Of a stretch of DNA of 33,523 nucleotides, positions 1-8,640 are shown one piece after another (within the stretch, counting starts at the first letter, position 1; every line of letters begins with the position of its first letter). A program made the position numbers and the translations under genes. This stretch comes from Deltaproteobacteria bacterium (GTDB lineage Bacteria > Desulfobacterota > Syntrophia > Syntrophales > JAAYKM01). The stretch is taken from positions 1-33,523 of the forward strand of contig JAAYKM010000005.1 of the NCBI GenBank assembly GCA_012522415.1, given 5' to 3'. Under the pieces are notes generated by a model. The model was not told where the DNA came from. It worked only from the letters and a program-made list of their open reading frames with translations, and ran no database searches.

Positions 1-1638
1 ACCCTCTTCCCCTGCGAGGTTTTGCTGGGCAGGTTCGAGATGGAGGGGAAGGAGATGGTTCAGGCCGCCGTACGCGATATTACGGAACGTGTTAAATCCG
101 AGGAAACCATCCGGGAAAGCGAGAACCGTTTCCGTCTCCTGGCGGAGAGCACGCCTCTGGGAATTGCCGTCCTCAATCCCGAACTGAAGTTCGAGTACTT
201 CAACCCCCGTTTTACGGAGATTTTTGGTTATACGCCGGAAGACTTGCCTGACTGGCGGATATGGTCGGAAAAGGCCTATCCCGATCCCGCATACCGTAAT
301 GAATTTGAAATGTTCTATAGGGGGGAGGTCATGGTCAATCCCGAAGCGGGACGGGTGCACCAACGTGTACTCAACACGTTCTGTAAAATCGGAGGCGAGA
401 AGATCATCCATTTCCGTGCCGTGATCATGCCGAACCATCACCACCTCCTGACCTTTGAAGATATTACGGAGTACCGGCAGATGGAAATTCAGCTTCGGGA
501 AGCACAGAAGATGGAGGCAATCGGCACCCTGGCGGGGGGGATAGCCCATGATTTCAACAATCTGCTCATGGGCATTCAGGGCTATGCTTCTCTGATGATG
601 CTCGAAATCGATCAGCAGCATCCCTTCTATAATAATCTGGAAGCCATCGAAAAACAGGTCCGCAGCGGCGCCGATTTAACCCGCCAGCTCCTGGGATACG
701 CCCGGGGAGGACGATACGAGGTCCGCCCGACAGATTTGAACGAACTGATCGAACAGACCCTGGGCCTGTTTTCCCGTACACGGAAGGAGTTGAATATCCA
801 CCGTTCCTATGGGAGCGCCCTCTGGGTGACCGATGTCGACCGGACGCAGATCGAACAGGTTCTGCTGAATCTTTTTCTCAACGCATGGCAGGCCATGCCG
901 GGGGGCGGGGACCTCTATCTGGAAACGACCAATATCCTGTTCGATGAGAAGGAGGCTTCGGATATCGACCTTGTCCCCGGGTCTTACGTCAGGATCATCA
1001 TTCGGGATACCGGTGTCGGCATGGATGAATGGACCCGCCAGCGGATCTTTGAACCTTTCTTTACCACGAAGGAAATGGGCCGTGGCACGGGGTTGGGCTT
1101 GGCCACCGTTTACGGTATTATCAAGGGGCACGGGGGGTTCATCGAGGTGCGTTCCGAACGGGGAAGCGGGTCCGTTTTCTTGGTTTACCTGCCGGCGTCC
1201 CAGGAGAGCCTGGAGGAGGAAAAGCTCCGGCCCACGCAAGAGCTGAAAAAAGGAAGGGAGACGATTCTGCTGATTGATGACGAAGAAGTGGTTCTGATCG
1301 TGACGAGGCGGATTTTAAGAATGCTCGGCTATGGCGTGATCACCGCTTCCTCCGGCCCCGGCGCCATCGAGCTTTATCGTTCCCGATGCGATGAGATCGC
1401 CCTGGTCATTCTGGACATGATCATGCCGGGGATGAGCGGCTGCGAAGTATTCGACAGGCTGAAGCGAATCAACAGCGAGGTAAAGGTGATTCTGTCCAGC
1501 GGATACAGCCTGGAAGGGCAGGCCCAGGACATTATAGACCAGGGGGCCCTGGCTTTCATTCAGAAACCCTTTTCAGCCAGCAAGCTTTCGGAGAAAATCC
1601 GGGAGGTGCTGGAACGGCCGGAGACGGACGGAGGGTAG
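1..1638 (+). CDS. PAS hybrid sensor histidine kinase with receiver domain, 5' end missing
   Basis: Two-component hybrid kinase that senses an unknown signal and phosphorylates its own receiver. The frame is open to base 1 and begins inside a PAS domain (the typical end '..VRDITERVK' lies near residue 30), so the true start is outside the window; the TTG at 22 is only the first possible start inside it. A second PAS follows (about residues 40-150, ending 'FEDITEYRQME'). Next come the HisKA H-box AGGIAHDFNNLL (base 531 onward), the HATPase N-box NLFLNAWQAMPGGG and the G-boxes DTGVGMD and GTGLGLATVYGII. A C-terminal receiver has an acidic pair LLIDDEE, phospho-acceptor Asp in VILDMIMPG and Lys in QKPF. 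No transmembrane segment is visible in the part present. No DNA-binding output domain is fused, so a partner regulator is expected elsewhere. Its signal cannot be told from sequence. The neighbouring fmt is convergent. Confidence 0.93.
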   Translation, partial: TLFPCEVLLGRFEMEGKEMVQAAVRDITERVKSEETIRESENRFRLLAESTPLGIAVLNPELKFEYFNPRFTEIFGYTPEDLPDWRIWSEKAYPDPAYRNEFEMFYRGEVMVNPEAGRVHQRVLNTFCKIGGEKIIHFRAVIMPNHHHLLTFEDITEYRQMEIQLREAQKMEAIGTLAGGIAHDFNNLLMGIQGYASLMMLEIDQQHPFYNNLEAIEKQVRSGADLTRQLLGYARGGRYEVRPTDLNELIEQTLGLFSRTRKELNIHRSYGSALWVTDVDRTQIEQVLLNLFLNAWQAMPGGGDLYLETTNILFDEKEASDIDLVPGSYVRIIIRDTGVGMDEWTRQRIFEPFFTTKEMGRGTGLGLATVYGIIKGHGGFIEVRSERGSGSVFLVYLPASQESLEEEKLRPTQELKKGRETILLIDDEEVVLIVTRRILRMLGYGVITASSGPGAIELYRSRCDEIALVILDMIMPGMSGCEVFDRLKRINSEVKVILSSGYSLEGQAQDIIDQGALAFIQKPFSASKLSEKIREVLERPETDGG

Positions 1639-1650
1639 GGGGCGGGAGAA

Positions 1651-1712
1651 GACGGGGCGCAAAAAAAGGTGATATCCGGGATGGGCTGACTAAACCATTC
1701 ATACGCCCCGTC
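1651..1712. repeat. 9-bp inverted repeat between convergent genes
   Basis: GACGGGGCG (1651-1659) is matched by CGCCCCGTC (1704-1712), separated by 44 bases, in the 141-base gap between the kinase stop and the fmt stop. A long stem-loop could act as a bidirectional terminator, but the loop is large and the T-rich stretch after the right arm (TCTTTTGTCTT) is imperfect. This gap holds no gene that I can support. Confidence 0.3.
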
Positions 1713-1779
1713 ATGGTTCATCTTTTGTCTTGCCGTTTAGGAAACGCGGTTGCAAAGGTGTAGCCGTACTGAACATGTC

Positions 1780-2730
1780 TTAAGCAAGAGGCCCCAGGAT
1801 TGTTTCTGGTGTGACGCGGTAACCACGGAGGAAATCAGCCATGGACATCCGTTTCCTGTTTTCCATCTGGATTTCCTCCGGGTAAACGAGACCGTCTGCG
1901 GCGGCAATGGCCGGATTGCCGTCCTTTCCGACACGGAGGACCGTTCCCGGTGATGACCCGGACGCGGATGCTTCACCCCGGGCGGCGTAAACTCTCAGTT
2001 TTTTCCCGTCCAAAAACGTGTAGGCCCCCGGATTTGGGGACAGGCCACGGATGAGAGAGAGAATTTCGCGGACCCCCTTGCTCCAGTCGATGAGGCCATC
2101 CTCTCTTTTGATGCGCGGGGCGAGTGTTGCCCTGCTGTGGTCCTGTTTGACGGGACGGATCGATCCATCTGCGATCATGCCGATCGTCTTCAGAAGCATC
2201 TCGGCTCCGAGGACGGCCAGACGGTCATGGAGGCTGCCGAAGTTGTCTCCCGGTGCGATCGGCACCGCCTCCTGCAGCAAAATGTCACCTGAGTCCACCC
2301 CCTCGTCCATCTGCATGATCGTCATGCCCGTCATGGTTTCGCCCCGGATCAGGCTCCACTGGATCGGGGCGGCGCCTCGGTATTTCGGGAGCAGGGACGG
2401 GTGAACATTGATGCAGCCATAGTGTGGTCGCGTGATCATTTCCATCGGCAGGATCTGACCAAAAGCGACGACAACGACCAATGCCGGCGCCAGGTCACGG
2501 AATATTTTCAGAAAGGATTCGTCACGAATTCTTTCGGGTTGAAAGAGCGGAAGGCTAGAGGCCTCGGCAAGGACTTTGACCGGTGGCGGCGTAAGACGGC
2601 GGCCCCGGCCGCTGGGACGGTCCGGTTGGGTGACGACGCCTGTCAGAGGCGCCCCGTTCCCGATCAGGATTTTCAACGAAGGAACGGCGAAATCCGGTGT
2701 GCCCATGAAAAGAATGGATGGCGCTTGCAT
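1780..2730 (-). CDS. fmt: methionyl-tRNA formyltransferase
   Basis: Transfers the formyl group of 10-formyl-tetrahydrofolate to Met-tRNA(fMet) for translation initiation in the cytosol. The 316-residue product has the usual family length. It has the N-terminal formyltransferase fold beginning ILFMGTPDFAVPSL, the folate-site signature HPSLLPKYRGAAPIQ and the catalytic triad Asn108, His110 and Asp146 (in MDEGVDSGD). A C-terminal OB-like tRNA-binding domain covers about residues 210-316. The ATG at 2730 has GGAGA seven bases upstream. It lies 80 bases after priA on the same strand and closes the minus-strand run. Peptide deformylase (def), often placed between priA and fmt, is absent here. Function is certain by family. 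Confidence 0.97.
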   Translation of the reverse strand: MQAPSILFMGTPDFAVPSLKILIGNGAPLTGVVTQPDRPSGRGRRLTPPPVKVLAEASSLPLFQPERIRDESFLKIFRDLAPALVVVVAFGQILPMEMITRPHYGCINVHPSLLPKYRGAAPIQWSLIRGETMTGMTIMQMDEGVDSGDILLQEAVPIAPGDNFGSLHDRLAVLGAEMLLKTIGMIADGSIRPVKQDHSRATLAPRIKREDGLIDWSKGVREILSLIRGLSPNPGAYTFLDGKKLRVYAARGEASASGSSPGTVLRVGKDGNPAIAAADGLVYPEEIQMENRKRMSMADFLRGYRVTPETILGPLA

Positions 2731-2810
2731 GAACTGATCTCCTGTAGAGCGCGAATATAGGGAAACAGCGTTGATGTGTCAAGGGATAAGGGAAAACCGG
2801 GGTTATGGCC

Positions 2811-5234
2811 CTACATGAAATTCAGGGGGTCCACGTCCGCTGTGATGCGGAGGGGGCCTTTCTTGTCCATCAGGAGAATGGTGCGAGCCAGTTCATGCAA
2901 CGGACCGGTTTCCCGGCCCTTCAAGAGAATCTGCCAGCGGTGGCGGCCCCGGATTTTTTCGATGGGGGACCGTATCGGTCCCATAACCTGGATGTGCCGA
3001 AACCGGCGTTCCTTCTCTTGCAGGGAGTCCAGAGTCGATTTCAGGACGGCCAGGTCTTTTTCTCCCTTCTCCCGATGGAGCGTGGAGAAATGTAGGGTAA
3101 TCATCCTGCTGAATGGTGGAAAGGAAAGCGTTTTTCGGAGAGCCATTTCATCCTCGTAGAAAGAGATGTAATCATGACTTCGGGCTCGAATAATGGCGTA
3201 GTGGTCCGGATTGAGGGTCTGAATAACGACGCGCCCGGGAGTTTCCCCCCGGCCGCTACGGCCGGAAACCTGCGTCAGAAGCTGGAAGGTTCGTTCGGCT
3301 GCCCGAAAATCGGGCATGTTCAGTGACAGGTCGGCGGAAATAACCCCAATCAGGTTGATATGCGGGAAGTCATGACCCTTGGTGATCATCTGGGTGCCGA
3401 GGAGGATATCTATGTCCCTCCTTTCGAGGCGCTTCAGGATGTATTCCCGGCTGCCCCTCCGGGAGATGCTGTCCCGGTCCATTCGTGCGATGACCGCATT
3501 GGGAAAATACTTTTTGACCTCTTCTTCCAGGCGTTCCGTGCCGATACCGTAACGTATGATGCGGTTTTTCCCACAGAGGGAGCAGACGGTTGCGACGGGG
3601 CTCTGGTGGTCGCAGTAATGGCAGTGAAGACGGTCTGTTTCAGAATGATACGTTAGAGAAACCGAACAGTTGGAACATCTGAACACATGGCCGCAATCCG
3701 GGCAGTGGACAAACGTGTGAAAACCCCTTCGGTTGAGAAACAGCAGGATTTGGTGTCCGCCGGCGAGGCTGTCCTCCATGGCGGAAAGGAGGGTACGTGA
3801 AAAAACGGGAATAGCCCCCCTTTCATCCCTTTCCTTTGTCATGGCCACCACGGCCACTTCAGGCAGGGGTCGTCCCTCCACGCGGGAGGGCAGTGACAGG
3901 TAGGCGTATTTCCCCGTGTGGGCATTGTAAAAGGTCGGCAAAGCCGGTGTGGCGGAACCGAGGACAACGGTGGCTCCATGCTGTTTCCCCTTGACAATGG
4001 CGGCGTCCCGACCGTTATAGGGTGTTCGCTCATCCTGTTTGTAGGAGTCGTCGTGTTCTTCATCGACGATGATCAGTCCCAGATTGCGGATGGGGGCAAA
4101 AACCGCCGATCTGGCACCCACGACGAAACGGACCTCGCCACGGAGGATACGCTTCCATTGGTCATAGCGAATCCTTTTCGGAATGTCGCTATGCCAGACA
4201 GCTATTTCCAGGAGGGGGAAGCGGTTCCCTATTCGCTCAAGAAGCTGCGCGGTCAGGGCGATTTCGGGGACGAGGTACAGAACGCCCCGTCCGGTGCGCA
4301 GGGTTTCCCCTATGGCGCGGAGATAGACCTCGGTCTTCCCGCTGCCCGTGACGCCATGGAGAAGGCAAACGGAAAAGGTGGATGCGGCGAGTTTCTCGTG
4401 GATATTTTGTACGGCTTCCCCCTGATCCCGGTTGAGAATCGGCGGTTCCATCCCCGGTCCCGCGGGACCACGAAGCCCCCCCCCGGGGGGGATATCCTTT
4501 AGCGAGATTTCCAGAACGCCCTTTTCCCGCAGGGCCCTGAACAGAGACGGAGTGTAGGCCTCCCGGCGCCGCAATTCGGCAAGGGCGGTCTCGCCCTGAT
4601 TTTCAATGTCCTGCAGAAGGGTCCGCTGCCTGTCTGTCAGGGTCACATTCTCCGGAAAGGGCCGTCGTACGGCGACACACTTCACGGTTCCGGCAGAGAT
4701 TTGCCGTTCCGTCAGTTCCTCGACGACCACCAAATTCCTTTTTTCCAGCGATTTTATGGCTTCTTTCAAGGCTTTTGCGGAGAGAAGGCCTTCAATCTCC
4801 GCATGGGTGACGCCTTCAGCACGGTGGCGAAGGAAAGTCAGAAGTTCAGTTTCGTCGGCGGTAAAGCACTCTGTCGGCTCCGCTTCGGTATCCCCTGCCA
4901 AGCGGATCACCCGCCTTGTTTTCGGGTTGATTCCTGCGGGAAGAGCCTCGCTCAAGACCCGACCGATTGGTTGCAGATAATAATCGGACAACCACTGGTA
5001 GAAAAGGAGGTCATCGGCATCAAAAAGCGGTTCCTCATCAAGAATCCGGATGAGGTCCTTCGTTTTCGGATAATCCGGGGTGGCCAGTACTTCTAAAATA
5101 TAGCCGGTGAGTGTCCTGCCGCCAAAGTGAACCAGTGCCCGTTTCCCGAGGGCCGTATCCGATTCCAGATCTGGAGGAACCCGGTATACGAAGGTTCTCC
5201 CGGTCGGAATGTTCACGGCGACTTTGACAAACAC
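2811..5234 (-). CDS. priA: primosomal protein N' (replication restart helicase PriA)
   Basis: A 3'-5' superfamily 2 helicase that recognises stalled forks and D-loops and reloads DnaB. Visible parts: N-terminal 3'-DNA-binding domain (VKVAVNIPTGRTFVYRVP), winged-helix region, Walker A GVTGSGKT (near residue 295 from this start) and Walker B/DEAH-type VDEEHDDSYKQ. A cysteine-rich insert follows (CPDC, CSNC, CHYC, CSLC: eight Cys, two zinc sites), then helicase motifs V-VI (GTQMITKGHD, QVSGRSGR). I chose the GTG at 5234 because AAGGA sits eight bases upstream and the family usually starts just before this beta strand. An in-frame GTG at 5288 would add 18 residues but has no Shine-Dalgarno. It lies between dksA and fmt in the minus-strand run. 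Confidence 0.95.
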   Translation of the reverse strand: MFVKVAVNIPTGRTFVYRVPPDLESDTALGKRALVHFGGRTLTGYILEVLATPDYPKTKDLIRILDEEPLFDADDLLFYQWLSDYYLQPIGRVLSEALPAGINPKTRRVIRLAGDTEAEPTECFTADETELLTFLRHRAEGVTHAEIEGLLSAKALKEAIKSLEKRNLVVVEELTERQISAGTVKCVAVRRPFPENVTLTDRQRTLLQDIENQGETALAELRRREAYTPSLFRALREKGVLEISLKDIPPGGGLRGPAGPGMEPPILNRDQGEAVQNIHEKLAASTFSVCLLHGVTGSGKTEVYLRAIGETLRTGRGVLYLVPEIALTAQLLERIGNRFPLLEIAVWHSDIPKRIRYDQWKRILRGEVRFVVGARSAVFAPIRNLGLIIVDEEHDDSYKQDERTPYNGRDAAIVKGKQHGATVVLGSATPALPTFYNAHTGKYAYLSLPSRVEGRPLPEVAVVAMTKERDERGAIPVFSRTLLSAMEDSLAGGHQILLFLNRRGFHTFVHCPDCGHVFRCSNCSVSLTYHSETDRLHCHYCDHQSPVATVCSLCGKNRIIRYGIGTERLEEEVKKYFPNAVIARMDRDSISRRGSREYILKRLERRDIDILLGTQMITKGHDFPHINLIGVISADLSLNMPDFRAAERTFQLLTQVSGRSGRGETPGRVVIQTLNPDHYAIIRARSHDYISFYEDEMALRKTLSFPPFSRMITLHFSTLHREKGEKDLAVLKSTLDSLQEKERRFRHIQVMGPIRSPIEKIRGRHRWQILLKGRETGPLHELARTILLMDKKGPLRITADVDPLNFM

Positions 5235-5242
5235 GGCGGCGG

Positions 5243-5247
5243 TCCTT
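5243..5247 (-). promoter_or_regulatory. ribosome binding site deciding the priA start
   Basis: AAGGA on the minus strand, eight bases before the GTG at 5234. The longer in-frame GTG at 5288 has no comparable purine-rich site, so this motif favours the shorter PriA. Confidence 0.5.
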
Positions 5248-5348
5248 CGCTGTTTGCCAAAGAAAGAAAAAAAGCGTCCTCTCCCCACGCGACTGGACGT
5301 GAGACGGCGGACGCTTGATCGTCATCACCTGAAAAATGAGGACTTACG

Positions 5349-5717
5349 TCATTCTCCCTTCAGCTTTTCGAGTTTTTCCTGTTTGGTCTTGCATTCGATA
5401 CAGAGCGTAGTAACGGGTCTTGCCATCAGCCGTTTTTCCGAAATGGTTCCTCCACAGGTGTCACAGATACCAAAGGTTCCGTCGTCAATACGTTTGATTG
5501 CTTCCTGCATTTTCGCGATAAGCTTTCTTTCCCGGTCTCGGATGCGCAGCTCAAAGTTCCGGTCCGATTCCAGGGCGGCCCGGTCGGTCGGGTCAGGAAA
5601 ATTGACCTTCTCGCTGGTCATTTCGGAGACGGTTTTTTCCGCCTCACCCAGAAGTTCGCTGATCTTCTGGGTCAGCATAAATCTGAAAAACGCTAACTTA
5701 TCCGGTTTCATGGTCAT
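5349..5717 (-). CDS. dksA: DksA/TraR-family RNA polymerase-binding zinc-finger protein
   Basis: Binds the RNA polymerase secondary channel and, with ppGpp, resets transcription during starvation. The 122-residue product has a coiled-coil segment whose tip carries the DxxDxA signature (DPTDRA) known to be needed for DksA function. It ends in a four-cysteine zinc finger, CDTC...CIEC, near residues 80-105. The ATG at 5717 has GGAG six bases upstream. In-frame ATGs at 5762, 5729 and 5711 are alternatives, of which 5711 is the only one downstream. A short, DksA-like acidic tip argues for true DksA over a TraR-type prophage protein, but paralogues are common in this lineage. It lies between rfaE2 and priA, about 150 and 114 bases apart, so it may have its own promoter. 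Rel is encoded further right in this window. Confidence 0.88.
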   Translation of the reverse strand: MTMKPDKLAFFRFMLTQKISELLGEAEKTVSEMTSEKVNFPDPTDRAALESDRNFELRIRDRERKLIAKMQEAIKRIDDGTFGICDTCGGTISEKRLMARPVTTLCIECKTKQEKLEKLKGE

Positions 5718-5866
5718 CTGCCACTCCATTATTCCGCAATCTGTCAAAAAGGCCATAACCAATACACGAAAGGCCGTTGTTTGTAAAGCAAAAAATCATC
5801 CCGCAAGACAGCCCACTTCCCAGTATGAGATGAATATCGCAGGAATGGAGAGGGAAGTCGTGATGG

Positions 5867-6349
5867 CTATTTGTCATTGTAAACAGCCCGAATCTTTTCG
5901 ACGAGGTTCGTCGTTGAGGCGCCCTTGACCTCTGGGATAACGGCAACCCGCCCTCCCCAGCCGCAAACGGTATCGCGGCCGACTATTTTTTCCTCCTTCC
6001 AATCGCCTCCTTTGACCAATATGTCCGGCCTCAAAATTCTGATCACTTCCAGGGGTGTCGGCTCATCGAAGATGGTCACGTAATCCACCGATTCCAGAGC
6101 GGACATCACGTCAGCCCTTTCCGTCTCGGGCACAATAGGTCTTTTCTCCCCTTTGATGGCCCGGACGGAACGGTCGCTGTTGAGGGCTACCACCAGAATA
6201 TCGCCTTCCTTTTTTGCCTCCCTCAGATAACGCACATGTCCGACGTGGAGAATATCGAAACAGCCGTTGGTAAAAACGACCCTTTTCCCCTGGCGGCGCA
6301 ACGTCTCAATTTCCGCTTTCAAGTCTTTTCGTGACAGAATTTTGCTCAT
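5867..6349 (-). CDS. rfaE2: D-glycero-beta-D-manno-heptose 1-phosphate adenylyltransferase
   Basis: Makes ADP-heptose from heptose 1-phosphate and ATP for the LPS inner core. The 160-residue product is the stand-alone cytidylyltransferase-like half of HldE. The kinase half is not fused and is not in the window. Seen directly: the nucleotide-binding signature TNGCFDILHVGHVRYL (residues 27-42, containing HxGH), then DRSVRAIKG and the C-terminal VEKIRAVY helix. The ATG at 6349 is preceded by AAGGGA. It lies 34 bases after comF and is probably co-transcribed. It supports an LPS-bearing outer membrane. Confidence 0.93.
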   Translation of the reverse strand: MSKILSRKDLKAEIETLRRQGKRVVFTNGCFDILHVGHVRYLREAKKEGDILVVALNSDRSVRAIKGEKRPIVPETERADVMSALESVDYVTIFDEPTPLEVIRILRPDILVKGGDWKEEKIVGRDTVCGWGGRVAVIPEVKGASTTNLVEKIRAVYNDK

Positions 6350-6383
6350 CGTTTCCCTTTCCGTCGTCCCCGGGCGGTGCCGT

Positions 6384-7121
6384 TCAGTAAAGGGCGCGGG
6401 CCAGGGTTAAAACCGTCACCGACGGGGCTCCCGCATGTCTCAGCGTGCGTGCGCATTCCCGTACGGTGCTGCCGGTCGTATAGACGTCGTCCACCAGAAT
6501 AACCTTTCTCCCCTCCAGGGCAACCTTTTTTCTGACCTGGAAGGCCCCCTTGACGCTTTGTTCCCGGTCCCGGCGGCCAAAAGAGACCTGAGGCGGCGTA
6601 TGAACAGACCGGACTAATGACAGGTAATCCAGTTTCTTGTTGTAGCGTTTGGCGAAAGCCCTTGCCAGAAGCAGGGATTGGTTGAACCCCCGCTCGCGCA
6701 GCCGTTTTGTGTGCAGGGGGACGGGTATGACCACGTCGTAATCGCTTAAATCGCAAGCGTGGTAGGAGTAGTCGGCCATCATTTTGCCCAGAGTTTCCCC
6801 CACCATCGTATCACCGACGTATTTGCATCGATGAATCATATCCTGGAGGACCCCTTCGTAGGCTGCAACCGACCGTGCCGCCACAAAAGGCGGGGGGGTC
6901 AGGAGGCATTTTTCGCAGAGATGATCCGCCGCCGCCGGATCGGCATAGGGGGTTCCGCACGAGGGGCAAAGGGGTGGGGAGCAACGGCGCAAACTGTCCG
7001 CACAGCTCCGGCAAACCGCGTAAGGGAGGGCTCTCTCCAGGACTTGCGTGCAGCCCACGCAGCGGGACGGCAAAATGAGGTCGATCAGACTTCGGCCAAT
7101 GTCGGCAACATTACATTTCAT
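6384..7121 (-). CDS. comF: ComF family amidophosphoribosyltransferase-like protein
   Basis: Double zinc-ribbon plus type I phosphoribosyltransferase protein. In naturally competent bacteria ComF is needed for DNA uptake, but in many anaerobes its substrate is unknown. The 245-residue product has N-terminal Cys pairs (CVGC, CRSC, CPSC, CEKC within the first 75 residues) and a PRPP-binding signature VILVDDVYTTGST near the C-terminus. Its ATG lies inside the end of rsfS, overlapping by 11 bases, so the two are translationally coupled. No other competence gene is nearby, so a role in DNA uptake should not be assumed. Confidence 0.9.
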   Translation of the reverse strand: MKCNVADIGRSLIDLILPSRCVGCTQVLERALPYAVCRSCADSLRRCSPPLCPSCGTPYADPAAADHLCEKCLLTPPPFVAARSVAAYEGVLQDMIHRCKYVGDTMVGETLGKMMADYSYHACDLSDYDVVIPVPLHTKRLRERGFNQSLLLARAFAKRYNKKLDYLSLVRSVHTPPQVSFGRRDREQSVKGAFQVRKKVALEGRKVILVDDVYTTGSTVRECARTLRHAGAPSVTVLTLARALY

Positions 7122-7509
7122 CGCTCAGGGCGGTCAGGCTTTGCGTGTCTTCAGGCACCCTCATTATCGGAGCGTCGGACCAGAGTCGTTCCAGATCGTA
7201 AAAAACCCGAACCGGTTCGTGAAAAATGGAAATTACGACGTCGATGTAATCGAGAAGAATCCACTTTCCAACTGCTGTCCCTTCCGTACCGAGGGGGAGG
7301 ATCCCGGTTTTTTTCATTTTTTCCTGGATGATGGAGGCCAGCGCCTGGACTTCCCGCTCCGAGTCACCGCTCATGATGACGTAATAGTCCGCGAATGAAG
7401 AAATATTTTTGATCCCGAGAATAACCAGAGCTTTGGGTTTCTTTTCCAGGGCCGCGTTGACACAGCGTAGAACCAGTTCCTGTGACGTAAGCGCCAGTGT
7501 TTCCTCCAA
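7111..7509 (-). CDS. rsfS: ribosome silencing factor RsfS
   Basis: Binds uL14 of the large subunit and blocks subunit joining under nutrient limitation. The 132-residue product shows the family core: DYYVIMSGDSEREVQALASII, GTEGTAVGKWILLDYIDVVISIFHEPVRVFYDLERLW. The start is TTG at 7509: a TGA codon immediately precedes it in frame, and GGGAGG lies five bases upstream. An ATG between them is out of frame and not used. nadD, a frequent neighbour, is absent. It is the first gene of the minus-strand run and is coupled to comF by an 11-base overlap. Confidence 0.95.
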   Translation of the reverse strand: MEETLALTSQELVLRCVNAALEKKPKALVILGIKNISSFADYYVIMSGDSEREVQALASIIQEKMKKTGILPLGTEGTAVGKWILLDYIDVVISIFHEPVRVFYDLERLWSDAPIMRVPEDTQSLTALSDEM

Positions 7510-7652
7510 TCATGCCTCCCGAATGTAAGTGGTTTCGTCCGTCCGCGAAGGGAACCGGTTTGTCGAACCGACTCCATAAGCGAGGTGGGTGGCGAGCAGG
7601 CCGTCGGGCCGCGTCTTCCCCCCTCCCTGTCCAACAATGGGCTTTGGTTATC

Positions 7653-7681
7653 CCGGTACCAAATAATTCGTGGTGTGTCAA
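7653..7681 (-). promoter_or_regulatory. possible sigma70-type promoter of the rsfS-comF run
   Basis: TTGACA on the minus strand (7681-7676) with a poor -10, TACCGG (7658-7653), after 17 bases, about 145 bases before rsfS. The -35 is perfect but the -10 is weak. The 243-base gap 7510-7752 holds nothing else that I can support. Confidence 0.3.
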
Positions 7682-7752
7682 TCTCAAAGGCTCCCATTCC
7701 GAGTTGATGAATCGAACGTGTTATGATAGAGGGGACCTTGACCGGAGCCGGG

Positions 7753-8640
7753 ATGGATTTCGGTCAACTTACTGAAAACAGAACAGTTATGTTGATGAAC
7801 CGTTGCCTTTTTCCGTATATCCAGGTTCATATGCCCTTTCATCTCCTGCGGGAAACGTATCTCCCTCTGGTCATGGCTGAGCGTATCAATCCGGAGGTGG
7901 CCATCAGTCACCGGGATCTGGATGAGTGTCCCCGGGAAGTTTTTCTAGAAATCGGCGGAAAATTGCAGGAAGCGGGATTGAGGGTAACGGTCCACCTCCC
8001 TTTTCTGGATCTGCGGCCCGGGGCGATCGATCCGATGGTTCGCCGGGTGTCGAAAGAGCGTATCGGAGACGCTCTTGATCTGTCCGTTTTCTTCCGGCCC
8101 GTTTCCGTCGTATGTCATGCGGCTTTCGACAGCCGCTACTATCCGTCCGATGAAGAGCAATGGCTAAACAACAGCCTGGAAACCTTTCGGTCGTTTCTGC
8201 CGCGAGCCCGGACTTTGGCTTGTCCGATCTGTGTGGAGAATGTATACGAAACGACGCCGGTCATACTGAAAAGGCTCCTGGACGGTGTGAACTCTCCATT
8301 TCTGCGTTTCTGCTTCGATACGGGGCACCATAACGTTTTTTCAGAGGTGCCGCTCGAAGACTGGATCAATACGCTGAGCCCCTACCTGACCCAGCTTCAT
8401 CTCCACGATAATCAGGGGAGCCGTGATCAGCATCTGCCGCCGGGGGAGGGTAATTTCCCGTTTGGTGATCTGTTTACCATGCTCAAAAAGAGGAATCTGA
8501 CGCCGATCGTCACCCTGGAAACCCATTCCCTTGAAAACTTTCGCAAGGCCGTCGCCCGGATCGGGGAAAGCGGGTGGTTTCCTCTGAAAGCGGCCGGGGC
8601 GGAGGAAATCGAGAAGGCATCCGGAGAAACCTTGTCATGA
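7753..8640 (+). CDS. sugar phosphate isomerase/epimerase-like TIM-barrel protein
   Basis: Member of the xylose-isomerase-like/AP-endonuclease-2 superfamily, which are metal-dependent TIM barrels. The substrate is unknown. Recognisable elements: [19 protein letters not shown] (a metal-ligand Glu is expected at this strand), [10 protein letters not shown] (typical D-x-GH metal and substrate site), [19 protein letters not shown] (another metal strand, highly typical of the family) and IVTLETHS (last catalytic Glu strand). The start is uncertain: ATG 7753 has GGAG five bases upstream and is used here, ATG 7789/7795 would fit the usual family length best, and ATG 7723 is the longest frame. The stop overlaps the next gene's ATG (ATGA), so it is translationally coupled to the permease. 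No sugar kinase or dehydrogenase is adjacent, so no pathway can be named. Confidence 0.85.
   Translation: MDFGQLTENRTVMLMNRCLFPYIQVHMPFHLLRETYLPLVMAERINPEVAISHRDLDECPREVFLEIGGKLQEAGLRVTVHLPFLDLRPGAIDPMVRRVSKERIGDALDLSVFFRPVSVVCHAAFDSRYYPSDEEQWLNNSLETFRSFLPRARTLACPICVENVYETTPVILKRLLDGVNSPFLRFCFDTGHHNVFSEVPLEDWINTLSPYLTQLHLHDNQGSRDQHLPPGEGNFPFGDLFTMLKKRNLTPIVTLETHSLENFRKAVARIGESGWFPLKAAGAEEIEKASGETLS

Noticed and set aside
7704-7727. TTGATG and TATGAT as a promoter for the TIM-barrel gene
   Set aside because: The spacer is only 12 bases, too short for sigma70. TATGAT overlaps a possible start codon.
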